Position numbers and translations under genes: made by a program. DNA of 64,000 nucleotides, taken from contig CM069432.1 of NCBI GenBank assembly GCA_035610365.1, positions 225,082,532-225,146,531 of the forward strand, written 5' to 3'. Shown here piece by piece: positions 11,995 through 23,773 of this stretch. Position 1 is the stretch's first letter. Each line of letters starts with the position of its first letter. This DNA is from Aquatica leii (taxonomy: Eukaryota > Arthropoda > Insecta > Coleoptera > Lampyridae). The notes below the pieces were generated by a model. The model was not told the origin of the DNA. It did not search any database and saw nothing but the letters and a program-made list of their open reading frames with translations.

Positions 11995-14900
11995 TGCGTA
12001 TTAAGGTTCGTAATGCTTCTCTTAATTCTTCTCCCGTTAAAGCTTCGTCTATAAAAATTCGAGTTTTACGACATATTCCGATAAACCGTAGTATATAAGC
12101 AGTGACCCTTTTCAACGTTTTCAAACGAGAAAATCGTTCAAATAAGTTCCAGTTCTTTGTAATAGTTGTTAATGTAATCCTTTCTCTTCTTTCTTCTGGT
12201 AACTCTGCGATATCCAGTACTTCCGAATTAGGCCAATCCTTAGATTCTTTTATTAACCATTCCGGTCCCCTAAACCACAAATTGTTTCCGTTTAATTGTT
12301 TAGGTAAACAACCCCTCGATAAAACGTCTGCGGCGTTATTTTGACTGCTTACATGTCGCCAATTTTTAATTTTTGTTAAATTCTGTATTTCAGCTACTCG
12401 ATTTGATACAAATGTATTCCATCTTTTAGATGGAGCTTGTAACCAGCATAGCACAATCGTAGAATCGCACCAAAAATGTTTCCTTATTGGGCCGATGTTA
12501 AACGCCTGTTCTACCTGTATCATTAATCGAGCCAACAACAACGCCCCACATAACTCTAACCGCGGTATAGTTAAAAATTGTAACGGCGAGACCCGCGATT
12601 TCGAACATATTAAGCGAACGTCAACTTGGCCCTTTTCATCATACGCCCTAGCATAAATACACGCACCGTATGCTATACTCGAAGCATCGCAGAATCCGTG
12701 TAACTCAAACTTACGTTCTCGTCCACCTAACACAAACCTCGGTACTTGAACTTGATTAAGAAAATGTAAATTATTTTTGAATTGAAACCATTGTTGTAAC
12801 ACTTGTGCCGGTAACGTTTCGTCCCAACCAATTTTTAATTGCCACAAGCGTTGCATCATTACCTTTCCAACTACAATCACCGGTCCAATCAAACCCAACG
12901 GATCAAATATCTTACTAATTATCGAAAAAACTATTCGCTTTGTTACGTTTGCGTCATTATTAAAGGTTTTAATTGAATAACGCAACAAATCTTCTTGTGC
13001 ATGCCAATAAATACCTAAAGTTTTGTTAGTTTGATACTCATCTAACACTCTTATTTGATCAACACGCGCCGTGTTTAAACCGTTTATTATTCGCCGATCG
13101 TTTGAAAGCCATTTTCTTAAACTAAATTTTGCTGTATTTAATATATCGGTTATTTCTCTTTGTAAAAATATAGTTTCCGTAATAGTATTTGCACCGGTTA
13201 ACAAATCATCCATATAAAAACCGTTTAAGATTGCCAAACTTGCTACCGGATGCGCAACTTGATTTTCTAAAGCCAATTGTTTTAAACATCGTGTGGCTAA
13301 GAATGGTGACGATGACACCCCGAAAGTGACGGTGTTCATAGTATAACATTTGATTTCATCCTTCTCGTCAAAACGCCATAAAACTCGTTGTAGATTACGT
13401 TGATTCTTATCAATAAGTATCTGTAAATACATCTTAGCTATATCGGCGCTGATAACATATTTAAAGCTTCTAAAACGAATTAAAATTTCCCATAAATCAT
13501 CTTGAACCTTCGGACCTACTAATTGCATATCATTTAAAGATACACCGTTTTCCGTTTTCATCGACACGTCAAAAACAACCCTTAATTTAGTTGTGAGACT
13601 CGATTCCTTAATTATAGCGTGATGTGGGAGGTAGTACGTTTTGTTTTCGCGATCAGGAGATTCTATTATTTCGGTCATATGTCCTGCTTCTACGTATTCC
13701 TTCATGAATTTTCTATACTCGTTTTTTAAATTTGTATCTTTATTGAATCGTTTTTCCGTTATTAACAATCGATTCAATGCTAGTTTTCGTGAATTACCAA
13801 CACCTTGTACGTTATCCTTTAAAGGCATCGTTACTATAAATTTTCCGTCTTTATTGCGCATTGTGTTTTCAACAAAACTCTGTTCACAATGATTCTCAAT
13901 TTCTGTTTCATTATTTTTAGCTTCTGATAATTCTTCTATTTTCCAAAATTTTTGTAGTGATTCAGATAAGGCGCAAAACGATTGCGATTTAAAAGACTGA
14001 ACTTCGTAATTGTTCAAACTACCTGCTATTATCCAACCTAACCGCGTATTTTGTAATAACGGTCCGTCTCTACTAATTTGTATACGTTCCCTATTCAAAA
14101 TGTCCCAAAAAATATTCGCTCCTAATAATAAATCTATACCGCGTTCTATATAAAATTTCTCGTCCGCTAACCGTATATTCGACGGTATTTCTACTAATGC
14201 AGCTGCATATGACACTGTTGGAATATTTCCCGTAATTTTTTCTAAAACTAAGCATTCAAAAGTTTTAATAAAATCTGAACATTTCGATTTTAATTTTACA
14301 TTCACTGCATATACGACACCTTTCGCTATATCTCCAATTCCATTCACCGATACCGATTTTTTATACTTTCTTAACCCCAAACGTTCGCATGATTCTTTCG
14401 TAATAAAGGATGATTGCGAAGCGCAATCCAGTAGTGCTCGCAAATCCTTCCCATTTCCTTGATCGCCCTCAACAATTACTATCGCCGTCGATAAGATTAC
14501 TTGTTGTGTTGTTAATATCTCCTTCGCTGAACTATTTCTAGTCGCTGCCATCGCCACCGTTTCCGATTTGCTATCATGTGTGGCAATAAAATCACCGCTA
14601 CGCGTCGCTCCCCCCGCTGCTGTTTCAACTTCACCGTTACCTGTCGCTCTCGTCGATATGTTAATACTCGATAATCCCTCGTGTAATAAAGTATGATGTT
14701 TACGACCACACTTAAAACAACCCCGTGATTTACATTGCCAAGCCAAATGCCCCTTATTCATACAGTTTAGACATAAACCTAATCTTTTTACCGCGTCTTT
14801 TCTCGAGTTAACCGATTCCGCCACAAATTTGCGGCACGTATATAACCTATGTGTATCGTTACAAAAATAACATTTTTCTTCTGTACGTACTGCAAGCGAT

Positions 14901-15841
14901 ACAACCCTTTCTTTTACGTTTTTGATACCGTCCGCGCGTGCAGAGATACCTTCTAGCAAATGACATCGCTCTTTTAAAAACTCTTTAAATTCCTCTAACG
15001 TTGGCAACTCGTATTTTATTTTAACCGATCTCCATTCCTTATAACTAACCGCATCAAGTTTTCCTGCTAAAATTTGAATTAAAATCGCATCCCACGAACT
15101 AGTATCTACACCTAGACTATCCAAACTTCTCAAATTTACCGTTAAAATATCTAAAAGATTGCGAATATCATTATATGTCTGCTTTGTTATGATTTTAAAA
15201 TTCAATATATCCCCGATATGCAATTCAACTGACTGTCGTTTATTTTCAAAGAGTTCTTTTAAAATATCCCAAGCAATTTGGTAATTTGCTTCGGTTATTT
15301 GTAAGCTTTGTATAGCTACAGCCGCTGCACCTGTCAACTGCCCGCGTAAATACCTAAATTTTTCTATTTCGGGTAATGTATTATTATTATGAATAATCGC
15401 CAAGAAATTATCACGAAAACTAATCCAATTACGCTGTTCGCCATTAAACGATAGCAACACTAATTGTGGCAATTTTATTTTTGCTTCTATGGACGCATTA
15501 CTTTCATTTCCGGAAACAGGGAAGCCGTTGCCATTATCTTTTAAAAATTCCTTACCTTTAGATAATGCTTCAAAATAAGAATTTGTAAATGCTACTCTTT
15601 CGTCCCGATCCTTTTTTACACAAGCTTCATCTTGTTCAATTTCTAATTGAACTCTTTCAAAATCATTTAATATACCCTCAAATTTTTCTAATCTTAATCT
15701 TAATTGTATAACTTGATTTGCCTCAAAAAAATTTAAAAATTCACCAAAAATTTGTAAATTTTGTTTATACGATTCCCGTTCCGTTCTTAACTGTTTTATA
15801 CTCATTTTGAAAATTAATACAAATAATTGAAAATGAAACAA
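11972..15841 (-). CDS. BEL/Pao retrotransposon Gag-Pol (Gag, protease, RT, RNase H)
   Basis: 1,289-residue uninterrupted minus-strand frame. Domains: coiled-coil N-terminus and a DUF1759-type Gag (about 110-320); Cys/His knuckles CYFCNDTHRLYTC (about 325), CLNCMNKGHLAWQC and CFKCGRKHHTLLH (to about 395); retropepsin with LLDCASQSSF (active Asp near 472); reverse transcriptase with FYMDDLLTG (about 876); RNase H-like region with LHGFCDASSIAYGACIY (about 1050). It ends in a frameshift just before the integrase frame. The in-frame ATG at MSIKQLRTE, 12 codons in, is a likelier start than the first Met because the family usually begins close to this motif. The long intact frame implies a recent insertion compared with the other elements here, but without the integrase frame and a 3' LTR this copy cannot move by itself. 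Confidence 0.93.
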   Translation of the reverse strand: MFHFQLFVLIFKMSIKQLRTERESYKQNLQIFGEFLNFFEANQVIQLRLRLEKFEGILNDFERVQLEIEQDEACVKKDRDERVAFTNSYFEALSKGKEFLKDNGNGFPVSGNESNASIEAKIKLPQLVLLSFNGEQRNWISFRDNFLAIIHNNNTLPEIEKFRYLRGQLTGAAAVAIQSLQITEANYQIAWDILKELFENKRQSVELHIGDILNFKIITKQTYNDIRNLLDILTVNLRSLDSLGVDTSSWDAILIQILAGKLDAVSYKEWRSVKIKYELPTLEEFKEFLKERCHLLEGISARADGIKNVKERVVSLAVRTEEKCYFCNDTHRLYTCRKFVAESVNSRKDAVKRLGLCLNCMNKGHLAWQCKSRGCFKCGRKHHTLLHEGLSSINISTRATGNGEVETAAGGATRSGDFIATHDSKSETVAMAATRNSSAKEILTTQQVILSTAIVIVEGDQGNGKDLRALLDCASQSSFITKESCERLGLRKYKKSVSVNGIGDIAKGVVYAVNVKLKSKCSDFIKTFECLVLEKITGNIPTVSYAAALVEIPSNIRLADEKFYIERGIDLLLGANIFWDILNRERIQISRDGPLLQNTRLGWIIAGSLNNYEVQSFKSQSFCALSESLQKFWKIEELSEAKNNETEIENHCEQSFVENTMRNKDGKFIVTMPLKDNVQGVGNSRKLALNRLLITEKRFNKDTNLKNEYRKFMKEYVEAGHMTEIIESPDRENKTYYLPHHAIIKESSLTTKLRVVFDVSMKTENGVSLNDMQLVGPKVQDDLWEILIRFRSFKYVISADIAKMYLQILIDKNQRNLQRVLWRFDEKDEIKCYTMNTVTFGVSSSPFLATRCLKQLALENQVAHPVASLAILNGFYMDDLLTGANTITETIFLQREITDILNTAKFSLRKWLSNDRRIINGLNTARVDQIRVLDEYQTNKTLGIYWHAQEDLLRYSIKTFNNDANVTKRIVFSIISKIFDPLGLIGPVIVVGKVMMQRLWQLKIGWDETLPAQVLQQWFQFKNNLHFLNQVQVPRFVLGGRERKFELHGFCDASSIAYGACIYARAYDEKGQVDVRLICSKSRVSPLQFLTIPRLELCGALLLARLMIQVEQAFNIGPIRKHFWCDSTIVLCWLQAPSKRWNTFVSNRVAEIQNLTKIKNWRHVSSQNNAADVLSRGCLPKQLNGNNLWFRGPEWLIKESKDWPNSEVLDIAELPEERRERITLTTITKNWNLFERFSRLKTLKRVTAYILRFIGICRKTRIFIDEALTGEELREALRTLIRNGTARYF

Positions 15842-16242
15842 GGAAATAAGGAATGTTGGTACCTGATTTGGTTAGTGTTATTCTGTGTCTTTCGTTAAAA
15901 CGCTGCCCGTCTCGCTCGTTCTGAACCGTTTTCGTCAATGTCGATTAATCACTTGTCATCTACGCCTACGCCCTTTCCTCGTCTTCTCACTCGTTTTTCC
16001 AACTTTGTGTCGGACCTCACGTTCTATTCGATATACCGCTCTGCTTCCTTCAACCGTATCGCTGGTATCCGCCAAAAACACATGTGTCAAACTTCTTAAC
16101 CTTATGACATATACAGTTCGTATCCTTGTATACACTTTTTTTTTCTCACTCGTTTCTTCAGCCGTCCGTAAATCGATCTTTGTTCAACTCTGTTTGCAGT
16201 CTATACTTGTAATTAACTTTCACTATTTAATTTAGATCACTG
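15842..16242 (-). other. BEL/Pao 5' leader
   Basis: Stretch between the primer-site candidate and the polyprotein start. The opposite-strand open frame at 15885-16235 has no recognisable motif and is taken as chance. Confidence 0.5.
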
Positions 16243-16262
16243 ATCCGGCTCCGAATGGACCA
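16243..16262 (-). promoter_or_regulatory. Candidate BEL primer-binding site
   Basis: Minus-strand TGGTCCATTCGGAGCCGGAT begins with TGG, as expected for pairing with a tRNA 3' CCA end, and sits a few bases after a CA-ending candidate LTR. The tRNA species was not determined. Confidence 0.45.
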
Positions 16263-16269
16263 AAAGAAA

Positions 16270-16530
16270 TGTTCGATAAAAGTGGACTGTATTTGAATTT
16301 ATTTTAATTACAAGAATATAAACAAACAAGCAACACTAACTTAACTTAAATACAATGCTTCGTCTGTTCGCTACCACATGTTAGGCGATACTACTGACCA
16401 TACTACTGACTAAAAACACATTAAGGTCCCTTATGTAATTATATCACCGAAGTGTCAAAAATACGCACAAACAGCCAATATTAGATAAAAGCATGAAGTG
16501 AAAAACGCTCATAGATGTATTGTGCATTCG
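16270..16530 (-). repeat. Candidate BEL 5' LTR (one boundary only)
   Basis: On the plus strand the sequence starts TGTTCGATAAAAG, the complement of an LTR ending in CA, just outside the candidate primer site. The far boundary is uncertain. No matching LTR exists at the truncated 3' side (10.86-11.06 kb), so it cannot be confirmed by pairing. Confidence 0.35.
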
Positions 16531-16928
16531 TTTTCTTTAACGTAATGAACCACAAACAGTACAGAAAGTTATGGCTTGTATTAACGTAGATGACAATTTG
16601 CCAAACTTTACAATAATTACGTTACAAACATTTATAAAAGAAATTGGGTTTAGGTTAATTAAATAAACAAAGAAAATGATATCATAGCGTGGAAAAGACG
16701 ATTTTTTTTGTGAAATAAGATGGTATAGGGAAAAGAACAAACAATATATTATTTGAACAAAACTTGGATTAACGTCAGTCATGTTACTACAAAAATTTAA
16801 TCAGATACCAATCAAACAACACGGCTAGTCTGAAGAAATGAATTTTTAGATTATCTACTCGACTACAAGTTCAAGTACAGTGCTACATAGAGGGTTAGAT
16901 TAGGATTAGATACAGACTTTGTTGAAAA

Positions 16929-17422
16929 CAGTGATGGGCAATTTTGCGTAAAAATAATTTTATACGTATACATGTAAAAACTCTGTATATAACGTATTTT
17001 AAGTAAAAAATGTATAATACGTATTTGATACGTGTAAACGCATCTTAAATCTGAACATGCTTTGAATTGTTAACCTTATATTAGTACTTTTAGCTTTAAA
17101 TCAGTTTGCTTATTGATTTATCTAATAAAAGTATTAAAATTATTTAAGTCAAGTAACTTTTCATCATTTCTAAAGTATATAATAACAATTGAAAGTACTG
17201 CCAAAGTCAGTAATTCATGAATTACACGGATACCTTATATAATAAATATCAATGAAGAAGAAATTCGTACTTCAAATTAAAAAATAAACAACAAAATGAG
17301 CTTAGGAAAATAATCACTTGATGTTTTTTATGTAGCGTAATTAAAGTGGACGTATAATACGTAGATTTTTACACGTAAAAATCTGTGTAAAAAATTACAC
17401 GTATTATACGTGCCCAACACTG
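16929..17422. mobile_element. hAT-type non-autonomous element (MITE)
   Basis: 494-bp element with terminal inverted repeats CAGTGATGGGCA and CAGTGTTGGGCA (11 of 12 identical), flanked by a perfect 8-bp target duplication GTTGAAAA at 16921-16928 and 17423-17430. An 8-bp duplication with CAGTG-type ends is diagnostic of hAT. There is no coding capacity. Both subterminal regions are rich in ACGTAT/ATACGT words, the usual layout of transposase-binding repeats. Confidence 0.92.
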
Positions 17423-17430
17423 GTTGAAAA

Positions 17431-18783
17431 TGGTTTATTTATTTTGGAATCGAAAAAAACTATGAACTACTCCAACAAATGAAGTTTGGAGCATTCGAAA
17501 ACTGGTTTCAGTCAATGTTAAGTAATTTAGAGGAAAGTGTTATAATAGTGTTAAACAAGAATTAATATTATAGCAGATAAGTAGAAAAAATACAATTTTT
17601 GCAAGTAAAAAGCTGATATACAAAATTGGTTGACAAGTATATCTATTGAATTTAAGGAAGCATGTTTAAAGTAGAACTTTTAGCACTTTTTAAGAAAAAC
17701 ATTTCAGTAACAACGTATGTGAGGATGAAATGATAAAAATCAATAAACCAGAGTTGCTACAATTGTACCAACATATAACTGTATATTAATATGAATTAAT
17801 ATGAGAACAAATAAATTCAGAAGTTGCTGGAAAAAATACAACATTAAAAATCTTAAATCTTAAAGCAGTAAGCATTGTTACTGCAAATAACTGAAAAAAA
17901 ATGTATACGGCGTGCGATTAAGGTAGAACAAAAAATGTAGTAGACAGATCTTACATTACAAGTTTCCACATACATTTTTATGTCGTTTTTTTTAGATGTG
18001 TTGTATCAAATCTAATGTACTTATGACTTGCTGTTGGTTATTACATATATAATATAAAACAAAATTTTGAAATCAAAAAACATTTTTTACTTAAAAAATT
18101 TATTTCCATTGGTTCTATTTGTATTCCATTCTATAAATTTATTGCATATATTTAAAATTCTATTCAAAAGTTTCAAATTAACAGTTCAGATGACTTGTCT
18201 TACATTAAGATTTTTTATATGTGAAGGAAGTTACCAAACATTTGATTGAAAGGTTACCTTATAACTTAGAATAACAATAACAACTGATGTAGGTACAAAA
18301 CGAAAACGTTATCTATAAAATTGATTATAGAAAATGATGTAATCTTTTATCAAATCTGTTGTCTTTTTGCTTTGAAACAATGTTTAACATTACGAAGCAT
18401 ACGAGGAGGCTAACCTGTACTACAAAACTTTGAGTAATTTTCAGTTTGAGGTAAATTTGGAAATATAATTTTGCATTACTTTTTCTTTTTTCAATCAATT
18501 AATACAGCACTTAAATAAACAAACAATTACTAAAATTATAAGTTAACACAAAAGTTGTGAAACATTTTCACATCTACTGTTACGTATGCTTAGTTTTTTG
18601 CGTTTGTTTTGAAATATTTATTAAAATGACTAAAATAAAAAAAAATTGTTAGTTACTATATATGAGTTTACAGGCAATTTAAAAAAGGATGAAATGTTAA
18701 TGTACAGATGTAAGCTTCTTTTAGTTAACTACCAATGGAAGAGGCGAATTTGTATTAATCAATAAAATTTATCTTAAATAAAC
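17431..18783. other. AT-rich spacer
   Basis: No recognisable coding family. Its right part would be the 3' flank of the SEC31-like segment; a minus-strand AATAAA is visible near 18610. Confidence 0.35.
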
Positions 18784-19580
18784 TTATAATTGAAAAGCAC
18801 ACTGTATTAGAACTTTGAACCAGGGCATAAAATTAGCAATTTGTGAAAAATTGGGTCCGGACACTAACTGCGTGTGCAAGTTCAAACAACTGGTATAATC
18901 ACCTGCTTGTATTAACTGCACTAATTGCTGGAGAGCGCTTAAAGTGTTTGGAGATAACTTGTCTTCTTTGAGCAAGTCATATAAAGACTTCAATTTCCTG
19001 ACAACTTCCTCCAACTTTCGATTTGTTTAAGGATTGTTTGCAGTGCTAGTGCACCTATTACGTAAATCATCAAAGACAATTTGTATAATTTTATGTTCTT
19101 CCAGCAATGGAAATTTTTCGACAGGTGCCGGTACTTCTTGTGCCACTTGAACAGGTGGTTGTTGTTGTTGGAAATTTGCATTGAAATTTTGGTTGTACGT
19201 TTCGGGGTGCGGTTGCATGAATCCTGTTGTCGATGGTAGTGGTGGTTGAGTTTTTGGTTTTTGATTAAACATAGGGTTTGGTGGAAACGATTGTTGAATC
19301 GGAATCGGTTCCATAAAACCATTACTCGCTGGCACGCTTGGAGTAGGCACACCATATAGCGAGTGAGTTATTGGATCCATTGATAAATATTCAGATTTCC
19401 GCGATGGTCTAGGCATCGATCTTCTTAATGCAGGGGGGATCGTTCCAACCGGATGCTGTCGACAGAGGCACAAAACCAGGCATAGCTTCTAACTTTTTGA
19501 CGTTACCCATTAGGTGATTCTGTACGTTAGGTTGATGTACTAATGATTTTTACATAAAATGCGAAGAAGATTGAGTAACT
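18784..19580 (-). pseudogene. SEC31: SEC31 C-terminal segment, broken
   Basis: Minus-strand segment matching the C-terminal end of SEC31, the outer-coat subunit of COPII vesicles at ER exit sites. A Pro/Gln-rich linker (GFMEPIPIQQSFPPNP, QQQQPPVQVAQ) leads into the conserved helical end: PLLEEHKIIQIVFDDLRNRC, RKLEEVVRKLKSLYDLL, DKLSPNTLSALQQLVQLI, GDYTSCLNLHTQLV, and a C-terminus LIQCAFQL. Two lesions are visible. An in-frame TAA at about 19027 sits where the family usually has Gln (NNP-stop-TNRKLEE). A frameshift lies at a C6 run near 19435, between GWNDPP and ALRRSMPR. A possible splice acceptor CATTAG lies just upstream, near 19540. No other SEC31 exons are seen up to 27 kb, so a decayed retrocopy or gene fragment is more likely than the working gene; assembly errors are an alternative. 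Confidence 0.75.
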
Positions 19581-21220
19581 TTCGTAGATCATGAGGCCTC
19601 TCAAAAGACGAAGCCGGGTTTTGACAAACGCGCTGAATTTTCTTTGCGACAACCCTGCATATGAAGTATAGTTAGCAAACGCAAGTATAAAATAATTTAT
19701 ACATAAAAAATGCCGCCAAAAAATAGAAACACTACAAAATTAAAAAAATTAATGCGGAGACATTTTTAAAATTAAAACTATTATTACTTCAGTAATATGT
19801 GCTGGAAGCAAATTAAAATTGTCCTATATAATAAACCTTATTTAAAATAAAACTACTTTTTAAAAAAAACATATTGCAACAAATTATAGAGGCATTAAGG
19901 CATTAATTGCCTAATTTAGAACACAAGTTAATACTAATAATAATAGCAAAAACCCAAACCATAACCAAAGTAATCTTGAAAGAAGAATAAATCATAAAAA
20001 AACGTAACAACGTAATTTAGAAACAATTTTATTATAGCATTTGGCAAGGTCATAAGAATCAATTTTTAATAAAATTAATTTTTATCTCATTTGATATAAA
20101 CAATAAAAAGTTTTTATTACAACACCAAAATTCCTGCAAAGAAAAACAAAGCAAGCAAAAAACTTTCAGAAACCAAAAGACAAAACAAAGATCTAGTCTA
20201 TCATGTCAAAAACTAAAACAGAAATAATATTGTTTTGAGAAGAAATAAACCAATAAAATTACAACTGTTATTAACTAATCTAGAACAAATTGAATTGAAC
20301 TGGAACAAGTCACAAGTTCTAATCCTTATTTATATATTATTATCTTTCTTTAAATTCTTATTAAATTTTTATATTTGATACTGATTTTCTAAATAAAACT
20401 ATATAGAGAAACAATTAATTATACCATATAAATAGAATTAATAACCAAAAAGTTTTTTTGCCATTTTTTATATTTTAACTAATACTGAAATATTTTACAA
20501 TTGCTGTTGTTCCTTTGTTTTTTATAATTTGATTAATCGTATAACTTTTATTCATTTTGTTACGTTAGGAAATGTCCTAATGCAATGCTGCACGTAACTT
20601 TATAATTATTGTTATTACATTTTTTTGCATATTCTTTATTTTTAGTTTAAGATCTACAACAATATTGCCATTTTTTTTTTAATAACACACTGATGTACGA
20701 CAAACGTTTTGCTTATAATAATTCTGTTTCTAAGCATTTGTCTGCTGTATGTTTTTAAAATTCAGTACATTAATTAAAAAACGGCAATTAAAATAAACAC
20801 TGAATTATTATATTTTTTTTGCTATACCCACCATTTTTATAATTAGGGTAAAGGCTCTGGTTATGACTACTCCAGTTATGGCCACCTCAAACATTTATTT
20901 GAATTATCTATATTTTATAAGAAAAAAAGGTACTCACGATTATTCAAGACATGCAGACATGTAGTTATCTGGATGCCTCAATCATCCCCTAAAATCGCTT
21001 AGAAAAATAAAGGTAATTAAATGCGTCAAGCATCCGAGCCTTTTTCACTATTCCAAACGCAAGTGTACCTCCAAGGTTATTCGAACATCACATGAAATAT
21101 GACGACGACTTATGCCTAGATTATGTTTAGTAAGTGGTTTAATTAGTCAACAATTAGTCAGTACGCTTCAAGTTATAGTTTCCAGCGGAAAGTAATGGAT
21201 TGACAACATTTAGCGGTATC
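19581..21220. other. AT-rich spacer
   Basis: No family recognised, except that the right end (from about 20870) may include the very degenerate N-terminal part of the pogo relic that follows. Confidence 0.35.
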
Positions 21221-21229
21221 CCAAATATG

Positions 21230-21870
21230 GGAAAATCAAAGTAAATCACAAAAATATGAATCAAGGCTTACCCCAGGAAGGTTTTCGCAAAAGCAGCAAA
21301 AATACTACACTGATGAGAGAATATTTAGAAGTGAAAACTTTGCTGAGCGCTAAAATTAAAGTATATGCAAAGCGTATCACAATCACTGGAAAAATAGTTT
21401 TATTTTCATGAAAACTGTATTTAACGAAAGCAACCACTTCACAGCCCATCGCTCTGAAGGTAGCGGAAAGTGGGCAAAACTTATATGGTACGAAAATCAA
21501 TCCAAGACACTTTTAACAACTTTGTTTGCAGTGAATGCAATGTAGCAATTTGCTTAATTATTTTATATAAGTATGCGCAAATTTCGTCATCATTGACTGC
21601 AGCAGCACTTTGCAATTAGAAGATGAGCAAAACAGAAAATGACTGGATGACTTTCGAGAGCTTTTTTAAATTAATCGCTGACGTGTTTGTCTTTTTTTAA
21701 AGGAAAAATCAATTTTTTTTCCAGTTATAATATTTGTAGGTAGACATCTATCTATCAAAAATCGCGCTTTATCCTAGTTCCACACACATTTTACAACCGC
21801 TTGATGTGACTGTGCTAATTTCCTTGAAAAGGATGAGGCAAGAAACTTTTAGAAATTGACAAGATTTTTA
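21230..21870 (+). pseudogene. pogo-like DDE transposase relic 2
   Basis: Decayed plus-strand DDE_1 domain of the insect pogo type. Blocks in order: FNESNHFTAHRSEGSGKWAK (21416-21480, the first-Asp block with Asp replaced), TLFAVNAM (about 21520), KTENDWMTFESFFKLIADVF (21628-21690, the family's SENGWMTSE block), FPVIIFVGRH (about 21720, second Asp lost) and ALYPSSTHILQPLDVTVL (21764-21820, third Asp kept), then LKRMRQETFRN. Many stops and frameshifts. It is a different subfamily from relic 1, since the block sequences differ throughout. Non-functional; no TIRs identified. Confidence 0.72.
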
Positions 21871-23733
21871 ATTTTTTATCTATTTTGACTATAATAAATA
21901 TGTTTTCGTACACTTGTAAACATTTTTTTGCAGAATTTTACGTTTCACGGTGGTGGTTGTATACGCAATTTTTAGCAGTTTTTCTTATATAATTTTGTAC
22001 GTATGTAAATTATTCGAATTCTTTTTACAGTTTCTTATAGAAATAATTCTTTCGAACAATTCGTTCAAATAAAAAGAATTCTAACATTAACAGTTTATTA
22101 AATATTTGATTTATAATTTAAAATGAATTCCAGTATAATCTAGATTCAAATCCTGCCTGAAACGATTTTTTTTAAAGAAAAAAAATTTATATCTTGAAGG
22201 GAAAGCATTAGAGTATTGTGTTGATGAGTCCAAATAGGACAAAACAGTTTTTTGCACCATTTAAAGTTTTTTTAATAAAGGTTCTGATGAACTTAGTTGC
22301 GCATTGTATTTAAAAATATCAGATTATTTACAGTTATAAAAATAATGAATTATAATCCAACAAACTATAACAGTAATCATGGTAATAACATACCAACGAC
22401 AAATAATTAATAAAACAAGTAGATTAGTAAAAATAGATTTTACAATTGGCTCTCTGCCCTTTAATCCTAGAAATCACACCAAATGTTCTCATGAAGATAA
22501 ATAAAAATATCTGTCTACAATAAGTCACCGGCAACATCACACGTTATAAAAAGACGCATAAGAGGCACTTTTGAAACTACAACCTCGCAGAGTTAGCAGT
22601 GGTTCTCAAAAAAAGATATGTAAGTGTCTGGAAATGTACAGTAGACATTCCGAACATATGTTATACATATTCAATAAAAAAATTAGGAGAAGCAACATAG
22701 TATAAAAAAACACTCAGAAAAAAGTGGGACTCATGGAAATCACAAATGATTCATTTATTTTTGTTGTTGTCTGTCGAGTTTTAATTATTAATTTTCTTGC
22801 TTACTAATTTATTATCGTGCTTTATAAGTTTATCAGATTTATCTGTAAGTAGTTGTAGTATTCTTTTTTATCTGTAAGGTTATGTGTATTTATTGCCACT
22901 ATGAACGGAAATGCCATATTCGCCATCTTGGAGAACTACCTTAATTCTATACTAAAAGCAACTTCCTTAACCCTCTTTATTCAATGGTTATAAATTCGAA
23001 GTTTTTAAACATTTGTAAAAATATTCTTCATTAGTATTTTTATAATTGCTAAATATCTATTTCTAAATACAACAAGCATCTGGATTCATAAGAACTTTTA
23101 ATAAAAAAAACATCAAATGGTACAAAAAATGATGATATTGTGTAAAAACGAGAAAACTTAGCTATAGAAGATTCTAATACTATTTGATAGGTAATTAAAA
23201 AAAAATTGTAAATTAAAAAATATGGTTAGTTATAGCTACTTTAATTTCTTAATTGATAGGTTTTAATTTTTGATAACCTTGTATAAGATATAAAGCTTAT
23301 TATAATTGAGATATCAAATATAATCTATTGCTACACTTCACTGTAAATTTTGATCTCAGATACTTCTTAAAAATCTAAAACATAAAAATTTGGTTATATT
23401 TTGACAAAATTTAAATTATTTACAAAATCTTAAGGTTTAGACTTCATAAACGTTTTTTAAACACACCCTGTATAATATGAAAATAACTTTAAAAAGTAAC
23501 CATAATAGAATTTTATATATCTCAAAAGTAAAATTTTTTGAAAGTCGTGTATTTTGGACACAACATTTCGAGCCGTATAGCGTGAATAACTCTGTATATT
23601 AAATATATTTAAACCACCGTATGTGTAATCAAACTAATTATTTAATTATTGAAATTTTCCCTATTTATTAGATTGGATACTTTGTAGTAACGGAAAGTCA
23701 ACAATAAAACCAACCGTTATTTTCTATTGTTAA

Positions 23734-23773
23734 GCCGACGTCTCGTTGGCATAAACGCGTAACTTCATCAGGC
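23734..23773 (-). ncRNA. Hammerhead-ribozyme-like motif, copy 2 (degenerate)
   Basis: On the minus strand GCCTGATGAAG, an 18-nt irregular hairpin closed by GTT/AAC, then GAGACGTCGGC. Same frame of constant flanks as copies 1 and 3; GAGA stands where the hammerhead core has GAAA. Confidence 0.35.

Noticed and set aside
12102..14709. Several short frames inside the BEL polyprotein
   Set aside because: Shadows in other frames of the 1,289-residue coding frame.
15885..16235. 116-residue plus-strand open frame
   Set aside because: Lies antisense in the BEL leader, basic/hydrophobic low-information composition, no family match.
18784..19580. Calling SEC31 a functional gene
   Set aside because: Internal stop and frameshift and no upstream exons nearby; the pseudogene/fragment call is safer.
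23450..23480. ACACCCTGTATA string as a transposon terminus
   Set aside because: No partner inverted repeat or target duplication found.
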